The notes under the pieces are model-generated. The model was not told the origin of the DNA. It did no database searches and saw only the letters and a program-made list of their open reading frames with translations. The translations under genes and the position numbers were made by a program. Below, in pieces: positions 33,897-41,468 of a stretch of DNA of 64,000 nt (position 1 is the stretch's first letter; every line of letters starts with the position of its first letter). Source of the stretch: Luteimicrobium xylanilyticum (GTDB lineage Bacteria; Actinomycetota; Actinomycetes; Actinomycetales; Cellulomonadaceae); NCBI RefSeq assembly GCF_009429125.1, contig NZ_CP045529.1, positions 4,144,276 to 4,208,275 of the forward strand, in the 5' to 3' direction.

Positions 33897-34562
33897 CTAC
33901 CTCGCGCGGCCGGAGGGCTGCACCCCGAAGAGCTCGGCCACCAAGGCGCGAAGATGCGGCCTCTGGTCAGGAGCGGTGATGGCGTCGATCATGACGTGCC
34001 ACATCCGCTGTAAAGACGGATAGAGGTCGTCACGGTCGGTGAGCACCTTTGAAATCATGTGCACGCCGGTGAAGAATGGGACCAGGATGTCTGCAATCTC
34101 CTGCAGGGTCAACGACGAATCGAGTTCATTCATGTCTTGAGCCTGTTGCAGGGCCGGCACTAGGCCGTCCATCCACCCGCGGTAGAAGCCGCGTGTTGCA
34201 GGCCACCGTGAACCCTGTTCGATAGAGAGCCGGATCCCCGCTTGAACGACGACGTCACGCAACATCAAACTTGCAATAGCCTCTGATGTGCGCACCAGTA
34301 CCTCTATTCCCGCGCAACCGTCGCCAACGCTCGCCATCACGTCGAACGTACGCTGGTACTGCTCCTCAATAACAGAGAGCGCGAGAGCCTCCTTGGTTGG
34401 AAAATAGAAGTAAACCGACCCCATGGTCGCGCCAGCGGCAGTGGCGATCTGCTTGAGAGAGGTCTGGCCGTATCCGAGCTCTTCAAACATCGTCGCCGCG
34501 CCGATCAGGATCGACTCGCGCCTGGCGTACCCTCGATCCTGCTGGGGTTCCCGCCCCTCCAT
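33897..34562 (-). CDS. TetR regulator, gamma-butyrolactone-receptor-like
   Basis: The ATG at 34562 has GGGAGG eight bases upstream; longer frames are unlikely. The 221-residue protein has the helix-turn-helix TSLKQIATAAGATMGSVYFYFPTKEAL followed by a long ligand domain. AGIRLSIEQG, YRGW (Trp130), the helix after it, FFTGVHMISKVLTDRDDL and a late MW match the pattern of ArpA/ScbR/CprB autoregulator receptors. In those proteins a Trp at this position contacts the ligand. It lies directly upstream of the secreted-protein operon on the same strand. No butyrolactone synthase gene is in the window. Confidence 0.7.
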   Translation of the reverse strand: MEGREPQQDRGYARRESILIGAATMFEELGYGQTSLKQIATAAGATMGSVYFYFPTKEALALSVIEEQYQRTFDVMASVGDGCAGIEVLVRTSEAIASLMLRDVVVQAGIRLSIEQGSRWPATRGFYRGWMDGLVPALQQAQDMNELDSSLTLQEIADILVPFFTGVHMISKVLTDRDDLYPSLQRMWHVMIDAITAPDQRPHLRALVAELFGVQPSGRAR

Positions 34563-34751
34563 GCGTCCGCCTCCCATCCAGAGCTGAGCACTTCGACTGG
34601 TGCCAACTCTAGATGAAGCGATACGAGCGTGAGCCAGGACGGCCGCCCGTGCGAACCTGGTTGGCGGCCAGGAGGACCTACGCCTGACCCTCTGTCGAAT
34701 GTCGCCGCGGTTGGGCCTCGGCATCGCTAACAAGGTTTCCCAGCTTGTTGC

Positions 34752-34935
34752 CTATGGTGAAAGGTCCAGGATCGTGTAGCGGCCACATTCGATGCGGGCT
34801 AGTTGCCCGGCGGGCCATGACTGGCGCGCCAGGTCGAGATTAGGGCTATGCGCGTCTTGGATGACGAATCCAATGTGGCCGAGGTAGTCGTTTCGGTTGA
34901 CGAGCCACACGTATGACTGGAGTTGGCTGTCGACG
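34752..34935 (-). pseudogene. C-terminal fragment of an unknown gene, cut by IS3
   Basis: From the edge of the IS3 element the minus strand reads QSYVWLVNRNDYLGHIGFV and then ARIECGRYTILDLSP, ending with TAG at 34752. The protein-like composition and the abrupt border at the IS end indicate a real gene whose upstream part is missing. The other flank of the IS does not supply it. The family is unknown. Confidence 0.5.
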
Positions 34936-34962
34936 TGAAGCGCCCCAAGTTCTCTGCCGCTT

Positions 34963-35973
34963 CTATGCGGGTTGGAACTGCTCGGTGAGAGCAGCGTAGT
35001 GGGCGGACTCGTACTCGGTGGGGGTCAGCATCCCGAGCGTGCTGTGCAGGCGGCGGTTGTTGTACCACTCGACCCACGCGGCGGTCGCGAACTCGACCTC
35101 GCTGATCGTCTTGTAGGGGCCGGCCGAGAAGATCGTGGTGCGGATGCACTCGGCCTTGTACAGGCCGTTGATGGACTCCATCAGCGCGCCTGCGTACGCG
35201 TCGCCGACGGACCCGATCGAGGGCCGGATGCCTTCGAGGGCGAGGTGCTCGGTCAGGCGCACGGACGTGTACTGCGACCCGGCGTCGGAGTGGTGGATCA
35301 GTCCGGCCGGGGCGGGGTGGCCTTCGCGGTCCCGTTGCCACAGCGCGATCCGCAGCGGGGTCATGACCAGGTCGACGTGCTTGGTGGTGGACGCGTGCCA
35401 GGACACGATCTTCTGGGAGTAGCAGTCGACGATGAACGCGACATACGTCCATCCGGCCCAGGTGCGCACGTAGGTGAAGTCCGTGACCCAGGTGTGGTTC
35501 GGGGACGGGGCGGTGAAGTCCCGATCCAGCAGGTCACCGGCACGCTTGCCGTCCTTGGCCGGGACCGTGGTCCGCAGACCCTTGTCGCGGCGCACCCCCG
35601 CGAGGCCGAGCGCGGTCATCGCGCGGTCGACCGCCCCGAACGACGCGTGGGGCAGGTGGTGCCGGCGCACGTAGGCGACCATCTTCCACCGCCCGTACAG
35701 ACCCTCCGGGGTCATCTTCCGCGACCCGTCACGCTCGTTGGTCCTCCACGCGATGTCGCGGACCGTGTCCATCACGACCGCGTCCGTGACCGTGCGCGTG
35801 GCTACTGCGCGGCCGGTCTGGGTCCAGGCCCGGTAGGTGCGTGCCGCGACCTTGACGCCCTGGTCTCCCAGCACGGTCAGGATCGGCTCGACGGCATACC
35901 CCTGGGCGCGCATCTGGTCGACGAAGCCCACGATCAGTGGTTTCGGGGGTCGAGCTCCCCCGCGAAGAAAATC
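34963..35973 (-). CDS. IS3 orfB transposase, expressed by -1 frameshift
   Basis: The start coordinate is the probable slip site, since orfB has no good start of its own. The product carries the HTH_21-like region (YRAWTQTGRAVATRTVTDAVV) and an rve core with WVTDFTYV, IHHSDAGSQYTS and YAGALMESINGLYKAE (DDE). It ends RRLHSTLGMLTPTEYE, the normal IS3 tail. No internal stop is present. Together with orfA it would form the OrfAB transposase. Confidence 0.85.
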   Translation of the reverse strand, partial: DFLRGGARPPKPLIVGFVDQMRAQGYAVEPILTVLGDQGVKVAARTYRAWTQTGRAVATRTVTDAVVMDTVRDIAWRTNERDGSRKMTPEGLYGRWKMVAYVRRHHLPHASFGAVDRAMTALGLAGVRRDKGLRTTVPAKDGKRAGDLLDRDFTAPSPNHTWVTDFTYVRTWAGWTYVAFIVDCYSQKIVSWHASTTKHVDLVMTPLRIALWQRDREGHPAPAGLIHHSDAGSQYTSVRLTEHLALEGIRPSIGSVGDAYAGALMESINGLYKAECIRTTIFSAGPYKTISEVEFATAAWVEWYNNRRLHSTLGMLTPTEYESAHYAALTEQFQPA

Positions 35974-36245
35974 GAGGCCGCCTTCAAGATCTCGTTCGCC
36001 TCTCGCAGCCGCTTGTTCTCGGCCTTGAGCTTGCGGATCTCGGCCAGCTCCTCGCTGGTGACCCCGGGCCGGGTCCCGTCGTCTACGCCAGCCTGGGCGA
36101 CCCACCGGCGCACCGACTCCCGAGACACCCCGAGCTGCTTGGCGACCGCGATCGTGGCCGCGGTCAGGTTCTGGTACTCCGAGGCGTGGTCGCCCACCAG
36201 ACGCACCGCGCGCGCCCTCAGCTCCGGATCGATCTTCTTCGGCAT
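35934..36245 (-). CDS. IS3 orfA, DNA-binding subunit
   Basis: The 103-residue protein begins PKKIDPELRARAVRLVGDH and has a helix-turn-helix (AVAKQLGVSRESVRRWVAQAG). A heptad-like helix (LAEIRKLKAENKRLREANEILKAA) follows, which dimerises with OrfAB in this family. orfB lies in the -1 frame. Candidate slip sites near the end are GATTTTC at 35967-35973 and the CCCCC run at 35945-35949 (minus strand). Confidence 0.87.
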   Translation of the reverse strand: MPKKIDPELRARAVRLVGDHASEYQNLTAATIAVAKQLGVSRESVRRWVAQAGVDDGTRPGVTSEELAEIRKLKAENKRLREANEILKAASIFFAGELDPRNH

Positions 36246-36297
36246 GTGCTCATCCTCCTGGACTCAAACAGGAGCGGCATCAAACCCGGGGCGCTTC

Positions 36298-36540
36298 AAC
36301 CGCGGCTTCTTCCGCATGCTCGGTCGCACCGCCACCGCCCTGCTCCTCGCCCTGACCCTCGCTGGCAACAACGCCCACCACCTGCACCACTGGTACGTCT
36401 CCCGCGGCAAACCCGAACCCTGGGCCGTCGAGCTCGACGAACCCACCTACGACAGGCCGGTCCGCCGCTACACCAGAACCCGCGGGCAACGTAGCCACGC
36501 ACCACCCCGCAGCTCCAGCACCCCGGCGACAACCCAGTAA
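36298..36540 (+). pseudogene. C-terminal fragment of an unidentified protein
   Basis: Starting at the IS3 end, the plus strand encodes NRGFFRMLGRTATALLLALT and then LAGNNAHHLHHWYVSRGKPEPWAV, followed by a basic, Pro/Ser-rich tail ending at TAA. It has no start of its own and appears to be the tail of a longer protein cut by the IS. The His-rich, membrane-like segment is not assignable with confidence; a transposase or mobile-gene tail is possible. The 150 bp after it hold no gene that I can see. Confidence 0.45.
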
Positions 36541-36690
36541 CAGCACCACCCGACGACAACGACGTCGCCGCGCCCCCGCACGCATCCAACTCGGTCGCAA
36601 CCGAGCCGACGGGCTTCACAGCGCCCCGCGCACAGCCACCCGGACGAGCCCGCCGGCGCCCCAACACGCCAAGAGGCGCCCGTACACGAC

Positions 36691-36725
36691 GAAACCCCCG
36701 GCCGGATCAACCGGCCGAGGGTTTC
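36691..36725 (-). terminator. Hairpin terminator after tRNA-Leu
   Basis: GAAACCC..CCGGCCGG pairs with CCGGCCG..GGGTTTC around ATCAA. It is placed 40 bp downstream of the minus-strand tRNA-Leu and marks the edge of the accessory block. Confidence 0.75.
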
Positions 36726-36764
36726 GGAAACGGGACTGCCTCCGACTCGGAAACATCCCCACTG

Positions 36765-36847
36765 TGCGCGAGGGGGGACTTGAACCCCCACGCCCTTGCG
36801 GGCACTGGCACCTGAAGCCAGCGCGTCTGCCATTTCGCCACTCGCGC
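36765..36847 (-). tRNA. tRNA-Leu(CAG)
   Basis: The acceptor stem GCGCGAG/CTCGCGC closes the molecule. The anticodon stem CTGGC/GCCAG frames the loop TTCAGGT, anticodon CAG. A long variable arm (GTGCCCGCAAGGGCGT) is typical of class II tRNA-Leu. The T-arm contains GTTCAAGTC. No CCA is encoded. It borders the IS-rich block, a common integration hotspot. Confidence 0.93.
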
Positions 36848-37118
36848 GCGCCGAAGAAGACTAGCACGCAGCGCGGGTGGCCTCCGAACCCGCTGGTCGG
36901 GTCCTTGTGAGGGGCGGATCTCCACACCGCCCCCGCATTCGGTCCGCAGGTCTCCCGCACCCCGCGTCGGGACCCGCGCGCCTGGCTGGCTACGATCTAA
37001 GGGCGTGCGACCATGCCCACCCGTGCAGAGTCGTGCGTGACCGACCGCGTGGACCCGCGACACCGCCCTGATCCGTGGGCAGCCGGCGTCGCACCGCACG
37101 ACCGAGGGAGGAGGCGCC

Positions 37119-37883
37119 GTGGGCGTACTGGACCGCTTCGAGCAGAACGTGGAGCGCGCTTTCAACAACGCGTTCGCCAAGCTCGGTCGGGGCGAGGTCA
37201 AGCCGGTCGACCTGGCGAGCGCGCTGCGCCGCGAGGTCGACGATCGCGTGGCCGTCGTGGGCCGCGACCGCGCCGTCGCACCCAACGAGTTCACGATCCG
37301 TCTCGCGTCCGACGACTTCGCGCGCATCGAGGACTGGGGAGCCGAGGCCCTCGCGGACGAGCTCGCGGCGACGGTCACCGACCACGCGGCCGAGCAGCAC
37401 TACGCGTTCGTCGGACCGGTGTCGGTGACGTTCGACGAGGACGACAGCCTCCACCCGGGCCAGTACCAGGTCCACTCGGCGAGCGTCCGCGGCGCGGTGC
37501 CGAGCGCTCCGAACGGCAACGGCCAGCAGGCGCACGGCCAGCCGTCGTACCACCAGGGCCCCGTGCCGAGCGCGCCGACGCCCAGCCTGCGTCACCCCCT
37601 CATCGACATCGACGGCCAGCGCTACCTGCTGACCGGCCCGGTCACGGTCATCGGCCGCGGCTCGGAGGCGGACATCGTGGTCGACGACCCCGGCGTCTCG
37701 CGCCGCCACCTGGAGATCCGGGTCACGCCCGACGGCGTCGTCGCGACCGACCTCGGCTCCACCAACGGCCTGTTCGTCGAGGGCCACCAGGTTCCCGCGG
37801 CGACGCTGCTCGACGGGAACAGCCTCACGATCGGCCGGACCCGCATCATGTTCTGGACGGGCGCCGCGGACGAGGCCGGGTGA
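37119..37883 (+). CDS. fhaA: FhaA, DUF3662 and FHA-domain protein
   Basis: The GTG at 37119 follows GGGAGGAGG. The N-terminal DUF3662 domain (GVLDRFEQNVERAFNNAFAK...PVDLASALRREVDD) is followed by a Gln/His/Pro linker. A C-terminal FHA domain shows GRGSEADIVVDDPGVSRRHLEI and DLGSTNGLFV, the phosphothreonine-binding motifs. In this operon FhaA is recruited by PknB-type kinases to cell-wall synthesis sites. It heads the signalling operon; a TACGAT element at 36991 may be its -10. Confidence 0.95.
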   Translation: MGVLDRFEQNVERAFNNAFAKLGRGEVKPVDLASALRREVDDRVAVVGRDRAVAPNEFTIRLASDDFARIEDWGAEALADELAATVTDHAAEQHYAFVGPVSVTFDEDDSLHPGQYQVHSASVRGAVPSAPNGNGQQAHGQPSYHQGPVPSAPTPSLRHPLIDIDGQRYLLTGPVTVIGRGSEADIVVDDPGVSRRHLEIRVTPDGVVATDLGSTNGLFVEGHQVPAATLLDGNSLTIGRTRIMFWTGAADEAG

Positions 37884-37893
37884 TCGGGACTCG

Positions 37894-38460
37894 ATGAGCG
37901 AGCTCACCTTCACCCTGCTGCGCCTCGGCTACCTGGTCCTGCTGTGGCTCCTCGTGCTCTTCTCGATCCGCGTGCTGCGCCGTGACCTCGCCGACCCCCG
38001 CCCGCCGCACACCCGCGCCGACGAGCTCCACGCCGCACCTCACGTCCCGAGCGTGCTGTCGGCACCGAGCGCGGAGGGCGCCGTCGTCGTCGGAGCGCAC
38101 CACGCGCCGTCGAGCCCCGCACCCACCCCGGCCGCGGGCGTGACCCGCACCCCCGCCCTGGCGCAGAGCGCGTCGATGCGCCTCGTCGTGACGGAGGGCG
38201 CGCTGCGCGGCACGACGCTCCCCCTGTCGGCGTCAGCGGTGCTCATCGGGCGCGCGCCGTCCTGCACGCTCGTGCTCGACGACGACTACTCGTCGTCACG
38301 CCACGCCCGGATCTTCCCGCAGAACGGGGGCTGGTTCGTGGAGGACCTCGGCTCGACCAACGGCACGTTCCTCGAGGGCCACCGCCTCGAGGCTCCCGAG
38401 CCGGTGCGGCCCGGCGAGGAGATCCGGATCGGCCAGACGACCATGGTCCTGCAGGGGTAG
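37894..38460 (+). CDS. fhaB: FhaB/FipA, membrane FHA-domain protein
   Basis: The 188-residue protein begins with one membrane helix (LGYLVLLWLLVLFSIRVL). A Pro/Ala linker and an FHA domain follow (IGRAPSCTLVLDDDYSSSRHARI, EDLGSTNGTFLEG). In mycobacteria it links kinase signalling to FtsZ/FtsQ and division. It sits 10 bp after fhaA and 6 bp before pstP. Confidence 0.94.
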   Translation: MSELTFTLLRLGYLVLLWLLVLFSIRVLRRDLADPRPPHTRADELHAAPHVPSVLSAPSAEGAVVVGAHHAPSSPAPTPAAGVTRTPALAQSASMRLVVTEGALRGTTLPLSASAVLIGRAPSCTLVLDDDYSSSRHARIFPQNGGWFVEDLGSTNGTFLEGHRLEAPEPVRPGEEIRIGQTTMVLQG

Positions 38461-38466
38461 CCGCGG

Positions 38467-39897
38467 ATGAACCTCGCGCTGCGCTTCGCGGCACGGTCCG
38501 ACGTCGGGCTCGTGCGCGCCGACAACCAGGACTCCGGCTATGCGGGCCCGGACCTCCTGGCCGTCGCCGACGGCATGGGCGGCCACGCGGGCGGCGACAT
38601 CGCCTCGACGCTGGCGATCCGCTCCCTCGTCCCGCTCGACGGCCACCAGCACGTGCCCGACGGTGCCCTGACCGAGCTCGAGCAGGCCATCGAGGCAGCC
38701 AAGCAGGCGATCGTCGACCGGTCCGAGGCGGAACCACAGCTCGCGGGCATGGGCACGACGGTCACGGCGATCCTGCGCGCCGGCAACCAGCTCGTGATGG
38801 CCCACCTCGGCGACTCGCGCGCCTACCTGCTGCGCGACGACGAGCTCACCCAGGTCACGACGGACCACACGTTCGTCCAGCACCTCGTCGACACGGGGCG
38901 CATCGCGCCCGAGGACGCCGAGCACCACCCGCAGCGCAACGTCGTCATGCGGGTCCTGGGCGACTTCGAGGTCGACCTGACACCCGACCTGTCGGTCCGG
39001 GAGGCCCGCCCTGGCGACCGGTGGCTGCTGTGCTCGGACGGACTGTCCGGGTTCGTCACGCCCGACATGATCGCGCAGATCCTCATCTCGGTCGTCGACC
39101 CGGGCGAGTGCGCCGACACCCTCATCCAGCTCGCGCTGCGCGCGGGGTCCACGGACAACGTGACGGCGATCGTCGCGGACGTCGTCGACCTCGACGCCGA
39201 CACCGAGCACCCGGTCGAGGGCGCGGTACCGCACCCCGCGGACGCTCTCGCCGACGAGCCCCTCCCGACGAGCCCCGAGGTCGTGGGCAGCGCCTCGCGC
39301 GACGACCTCGTGCCCGGGACCGCGGCGCTCGGGACGGAGGACGGGACCGAGACCGAGGGCGCGCCGGGCGTGAACGACGACCCGGAGGCCGACGAGGCCG
39401 CGGCCGCGCTGGCCGCGGAGCCGGGCAAGGGCAAGGCCCGACGGCGCGCGCTCGGCGCCACGATCACGCTCGTCCTGGTCCTCGCGATCCTCGGCGGCGG
39501 GTATGCGGCGTACGGGTGGACGCAGAACCAGTACTTCGTGGGCGAGTCCGAGGGCAAGGTCGCCGTCTTCCAGGGCGTGCCGCAGAACATCGGCCCGCTG
39601 CACCTCTCGTCGCCGGTCGAGCTCACGGACACGGCGGTCGACTCGCTCCCGTCCTACGTCCAGGACCGCCTGTCCGACACGATCCCCGCGACGTCCCTGT
39701 CCGACGCGCGGACCCGCGCCGCCCAGGTCGCGACAGACGGGACGACGCCGGAGCCGACGACGACCCCGACCCCGACGCTCACGCCCGCGACACCTGCCAC
39801 GACGGCGCCCCCCTCGACTCCGACCACGACGACACCGCCCACCAAGCCGACGATCAAGACCACGCACGGCCCGGCGACGAAGGGCGAGGGCAAGTGA
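38467..39897 (+). CDS. pstP: PstP, PP2C-type Ser/Thr phosphatase
   Basis: The catalytic domain (residues about 1-240) has RSDVGLVRADNQDS, AVADGMGGHAGG, GMGTTVTAI, LGDSRAYLL, CSDGLSGFV and DNVTAIV, the metal-binding PP2C motifs. A linker, one membrane helix (ATITLVLVLAILGGGYAAY) and a Thr/Pro-rich extracellular tail follow. It reverses the PknA/PknB phosphorylation encoded in the same operon. Its stop overlaps rodA (TGATG). Confidence 0.95.
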   Translation: MNLALRFAARSDVGLVRADNQDSGYAGPDLLAVADGMGGHAGGDIASTLAIRSLVPLDGHQHVPDGALTELEQAIEAAKQAIVDRSEAEPQLAGMGTTVTAILRAGNQLVMAHLGDSRAYLLRDDELTQVTTDHTFVQHLVDTGRIAPEDAEHHPQRNVVMRVLGDFEVDLTPDLSVREARPGDRWLLCSDGLSGFVTPDMIAQILISVVDPGECADTLIQLALRAGSTDNVTAIVADVVDLDADTEHPVEGAVPHPADALADEPLPTSPEVVGSASRDDLVPGTAALGTEDGTETEGAPGVNDDPEADEAAAALAAEPGKGKARRRALGATITLVLVLAILGGGYAAYGWTQNQYFVGESEGKVAVFQGVPQNIGPLHLSSPVELTDTAVDSLPSYVQDRLSDTIPATSLSDARTRAAQVATDGTTPEPTTTPTPTLTPATPATTAPPSTPTTTTPPTKPTIKTTHGPATKGEGK

Positions 39898-41468
39898 TGG
39901 CCGCCGTCGCGCACGCGCCTGTCCGGGGCGCCGAGCTCCCGGGCGCCGACGACGAGGCCACGCTCCCCCGGCCGGGCCGGCGGGCCGAGCTGGGCCTCCT
40001 GGTCGTCGCGCTCGCGATCGGCATCGGCGCGTACGCGCTGGTCAGCATCAAGGTCGTGGACCGGCTGCCCGGCGACTTCTATGCGCAGGCCCTCGGGTTC
40101 GTCGCGGTCGCCCTGGTCGCGCACCTCATCCTGCGCTGGAAGGCGCCGTACGCCGACCAGGTCATCCTCCCCGCGACGCTCGCGCTCAACGGGATCGGCC
40201 TCGCCATGATCTACCGGCTCGACCTGGCGTCGCAGTCGAGCGCGAAGCCGCACGACCTCGCGGGACGCCAGCTCGAGTGGACCGCGATCGCCGTGATCGC
40301 CGCGCTGGCGGTCGTGTGGTTCCTCAAGGACCACCGTCTGCTGCGCCGCTACACGTACATCGCGATGCTCGTGGGTCTGGGGCTCGTGATCCTCCCGCTG
40401 ATCCCGCACGTCGGGCGGACCATCAACGGCGCCCACATCTGGGTGGCGCTCGGCCCGCTGTCGCTGCAGCCCGCGGAGCTCGCGAAGATCGCGTTCGCGA
40501 TCTTCTTCGCGGGCTACCTCGTGACGCACCGTGACACGCTCGCGCTCGCCGGCCCGAGGGTGATGGGGCTCCAGCTCCCCCGGCTCCAGGATCTCGGCCC
40601 GATCCTCGTGGTCTGGGCGGCTTCGATCCTCGTCCTCGTCGCCGAGACGGACCTCGGCACGTCGCTGCTGTTCTTCGGCCTGTTCGTCGCGATGCTCTAC
40701 ATCGCGACGCAGCGCTTCTCCTGGGTGCTCATCGGTCTCGTGCTCATGGGCGCAGGTGCGGTCTTCGCGGCCAGCGCGTTCGCGCACGTCCAGGTCCGCT
40801 TCGACATCTGGCTGCACGCGTTCGACACCGACGTCTACAACGCCGCACCCGGCTCGGGCCAGCTCGTGCGCGGACTGTTCGGACTCGCCAACGGCGGGCT
40901 GTTCGGCACCGGGTGGGGCGCCGGCTATCCCTACCTGGTGCCCTACGCGTTCTCCGACTTCATCTACACGTCGCTCGGCGAGGAGCTCGGCCTGACGGGG
41001 ATGCTCGCGATCCTCATGGTCTACCTGATCCTCGTGCAGCGCGGCCTGCGCACCGCCCTCGGCGTGCGGGACGGGTTCGGCAAGCTGCTCGCGGCCGGCC
41101 TCGCGTTCACGATGGCGTGGCAGCTCTTCGTCGTCGTCGGCGGGGTCACGCGGGTCATCCCGCTGACCGGCCTGACGATGCCCTTCGTCGCGCAGGGCGG
41201 CTCGTCGCTGCTCGCGAACTGGCTGGTCATCGGCCTGCTGCTGCGGATCTCCGACAGCGCTCGGCGGCCCTCCCTGGCTCCCGAACGCGGCCAGGTCGCC
41301 CCCGGCGGCATCCTGCCCGACGACGACCCCACCGGTCCCGGCGCGCTCGAGCCCGTCGTGCCGACCACCCCGGAGGCCGGCACGCAGGTCACCGAGGTCG
41401 TCAGGCCGTCCCCTCCCCCGCCGCCCCCGCCGGGTGACGACGCGAACGGGGAGGTGGCCCGCGGATGA
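39897..41468 (+). CDS. rodA: RodA/FtsW-type SEDS peptidoglycan glycosyltransferase
   Basis: The ATG at 39897 overlaps the pstP stop. The 523-residue polytopic protein has the SEDS motifs GLAMIYRLD, INGAHIWVALGPLSLQPAELAKI, ETDLGTSLL, YAFSDFIYTSLGEELG and TGLTMPFVAQGGSSLLANW. It polymerises lipid II glycan strands during elongation with the class B PBP encoded next. A cytoplasmic Pro-rich tail (PSPPPPPPPG) ends the protein. Confidence 0.94.
   Translation: MAAVAHAPVRGAELPGADDEATLPRPGRRAELGLLVVALAIGIGAYALVSIKVVDRLPGDFYAQALGFVAVALVAHLILRWKAPYADQVILPATLALNGIGLAMIYRLDLASQSSAKPHDLAGRQLEWTAIAVIAALAVVWFLKDHRLLRRYTYIAMLVGLGLVILPLIPHVGRTINGAHIWVALGPLSLQPAELAKIAFAIFFAGYLVTHRDTLALAGPRVMGLQLPRLQDLGPILVVWAASILVLVAETDLGTSLLFFGLFVAMLYIATQRFSWVLIGLVLMGAGAVFAASAFAHVQVRFDIWLHAFDTDVYNAAPGSGQLVRGLFGLANGGLFGTGWGAGYPYLVPYAFSDFIYTSLGEELGLTGMLAILMVYLILVQRGLRTALGVRDGFGKLLAAGLAFTMAWQLFVVVGGVTRVIPLTGLTMPFVAQGGSSLLANWLVIGLLLRISDSARRPSLAPERGQVAPGGILPDDDPTGPGALEPVVPTTPEAGTQVTEVVRPSPPPPPPPGDDANGEVARG

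Larger units (their letters stand above)
34936..36298 (-). mobile_element. IS3-family insertion sequence with intact orfA and orfB
   Basis: Imperfect inverted ends start TGAAGCGCCCC at 34936 and, on the opposite strand, at 36298, with further matches (TGCCGCT, CT) about 20 bp in. orfA and orfB overlap in the -1 frame, as expected for programmed frameshifting. The 3-bp flanks (ACG and ACC) do not match as a target duplication. The two sides carry unrelated gene fragments, so a deletion or recombination probably followed insertion. Confidence 0.85.

Noticed and set aside
34799..35452. A 217-codon minus-strand frame inside the second IS3.
   Set aside because: It is a shadow of orfB; only the other frame at 34752-34935 looks like a genuine gene fragment.
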